A stretch of DNA of 39,046 nucleotides from Flavobacteriales bacterium (GTDB lineage: Bacteria > Bacteroidota > Bacteroidia > Flavobacteriales_F > PHOS-HE28), in contig JAEUSV010000135.1 of NCBI GenBank assembly GCA_016788485.1, positions 1 through 39,046 of the forward strand, in the 5' to 3' direction. A model generated the notes under the pieces. That model worked only from the letters and a program-made list of their open reading frames with translations. It was not told the origin of the DNA and made no database searches. Below are positions 38,159 to 39,046 of this stretch, in pieces. The stretch's first letter is position 1. Each line of letters starts with the position of its first letter. Made by a program: the position numbers and the translations under genes.

Positions 38159-39046
38159 TCAACGCACCTCGCCGCCGGGTCCGGTCTTTTCGGACGGCTG
38201 CACGAACACCAGCTTTCCGCCAGCGTCCTCGGCCATGAGCACCATGCCCTGGCTCTCCACCCCGCGCATCTTGCGCGGCTCCAGGTTGGCCACCAGCACC
38301 ACCTGCTGACCGGGCAGCTGTTCCGGCGCATAGTGCATGGCGATCCCGCTGACCACGGTGCGCGGCTGCGCCTCACCGATGTCGATGCTCAGCTTGAGCA
38401 GCTTTTCGGCCTTCGGCACGCGCTCCGCCGCCACGATGGTGCCCACGCGCAGGTCGAGCTTCGCGAAGTCGTCGAAGGTGATGTTGGGCTTGGCCGCAGG
38501 AGCGGCAGGGGCAGGGGCAGGGACGGCCTCCGAAGGCGCGTTCGCGTGGAGCCGCTCGATCTCCGGCTGGATCTCCGCGTCGGTGATCGGCTTGAAGAGG
38601 TGCTCCGGCTTGTCAAGCTCCTGGCCGGCACCGATCAGGTCACTGCGGAAGGCCTCGCTCCACGGCAGCGCACCGATGCCCAGCATGCGGCGGAGCTTCG
38701 CGGCGGTGTGCGGCAGGAAGGGCTCCAGCACGATGCTGAGCACTGCGGCCACGTTGAGGCTGTTGGCCAGGATGGTGCGCGTGCGCACCGGATCGGTCTT
38801 CTCCAGCTTCCAAGGCTCGTTGTCGCTGAGGTACTTGTTGCCCGCGCGGGCCACGTTCATGGCACTGCCCAGCGCATCGCGCAGGCGGAAGTGGTCGATG
38901 TGCTTCGCCACCTCCTCCGCACTGCCATGCACCGCGCTCCACAGGGCGACATCCATATCGAGCTTCTCCCCGGCCTCGGGCGCCATGCCGTCGTAGTACT
39001 TGTGGCACAGCACGAACACGCGCTGCACGAAGTTGCCGATGATGGA
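38159..39046 (-). CDS. metG: Methionine-tRNA ligase, C-terminal part (5' end beyond window)
   Basis: The frame runs from the window edge to a TGA at 38159, covering the last 295 residues. The first ~145 are the helical anticodon-binding domain (WSAVHGSAEEVAKHIDHF, ALGSAMNVARAGNKYL, NEPWKL, LEPFLPHTAAKL). An alanine-proline linker follows (about 175-190), and then the C-terminal EMAPII/Trbp111-like OB-fold tRNA-binding domain (FDDFAKLDLRVGTIV, HPKA-like VPKAEKLLKLSIDIG, NLEPRKMRGVESQGMVL). The enzyme charges initiator and elongator tRNA-Met; the OB domain dimerises and raises tRNA affinity. The catalytic domain with HIGH and KMSKS lies outside the window. It converges with the Reelin-like cargo gene. 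Confidence 0.97.
   Translation of the reverse strand, partial: SIIGNFVQRVFVLCHKYYDGMAPEAGEKLDMDVALWSAVHGSAEEVAKHIDHFRLRDALGSAMNVARAGNKYLSDNEPWKLEKTDPVRTRTILANSLNVAAVLSIVLEPFLPHTAAKLRRMLGIGALPWSEAFRSDLIGAGQELDKPEHLFKPITDAEIQPEIERLHANAPSEAVPAPAPAAPAAKPNITFDDFAKLDLRVGTIVAAERVPKAEKLLKLSIDIGEAQPRTVVSGIAMHYAPEQLPGQQVVLVANLEPRKMRGVESQGMVLMAEDAGGKLVFVQPSEKTGPGGEVR

Noticed and set aside
1..39046. Insertion sequences, phage genes or integrase/attachment sites next to the tRNA genes
   Set aside because: No transposase, integrase or phage-like protein and no tRNA 3'-end duplication was seen in the window.

Overview
The window reads as a high-GC member of the Bacteroidota, probably a Flavobacteriales-like lineage. 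The evidence is three PorP/SprF-family proteins, three C-terminal gliding-motility-type (type B) sorting domains, two type A (Por) sorting domains, a DUF2723 membrane protein, and Bacteroidota-style TAnnTTTG promoter elements in front of a tRNA gene. The lineage below phylum is inference.

Layout. Positions 1-888 (minus) hold the 3'-truncated end of an M48-type membrane metallopeptidase. Divergent from it, 962-2180 (plus) holds a small membrane protein and an MtfA-like HEXXH peptidase. A tRNA-Gln (minus) with its own promoter and terminator follows. Positions 2534-6552 (plus) form a two-gene unit: a DUF2723 GT-C-like protein and a NodB-type polysaccharide deacetylase.

Positions 6513-31956 (minus) hold the centrepiece, a type IX secretion (T9SS) surface-protein locus. 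In transcription order it encodes a 329-aa type B cargo, PorP/SprF-1, a ~3445-aa SprB-repeat adhesin with 37 repeats, PorP/SprF-2, a 2844-aa CUB-plus-repeat adhesin with 31 repeats, PorP/SprF-3, a PorE-like TPR/propeller/OmpA protein, and a secreted rhodanese. Most junctions overlap by 1-4 nt or are separated by 3 nt. Each cargo is followed directly by a PorP/SprF gene, which fits the known need of type B cargo for a cognate SprF-like partner. A hairpin and a candidate promoter at 18614-18746 suggest at least two transcription units.

Positions 32115-38121 (plus) hold an FkbM methyltransferase, then (minus) a tRNA-Arg, then (plus) an S8 subtilase lipoprotein, an Ig-like type A T9SS cargo with a strong terminator, and a Reelin-like (choice-of-anchor V type) type A cargo with a CxxCH motif. 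The window closes with the 3' part of metG (minus).

The most unusual material is inside the two giant adhesins: higher-order four-unit repeat blocks, repeat subtypes with extra paired cysteines, and a D-T-T type motif in most SprB repeats that matches the Bacteroidota O-glycosylation consensus. Long open frames antisense to the adhesins and to the DUF2723 gene are judged to be composition artefacts. Domain and family calls come from reading motifs by eye; no database search was run.
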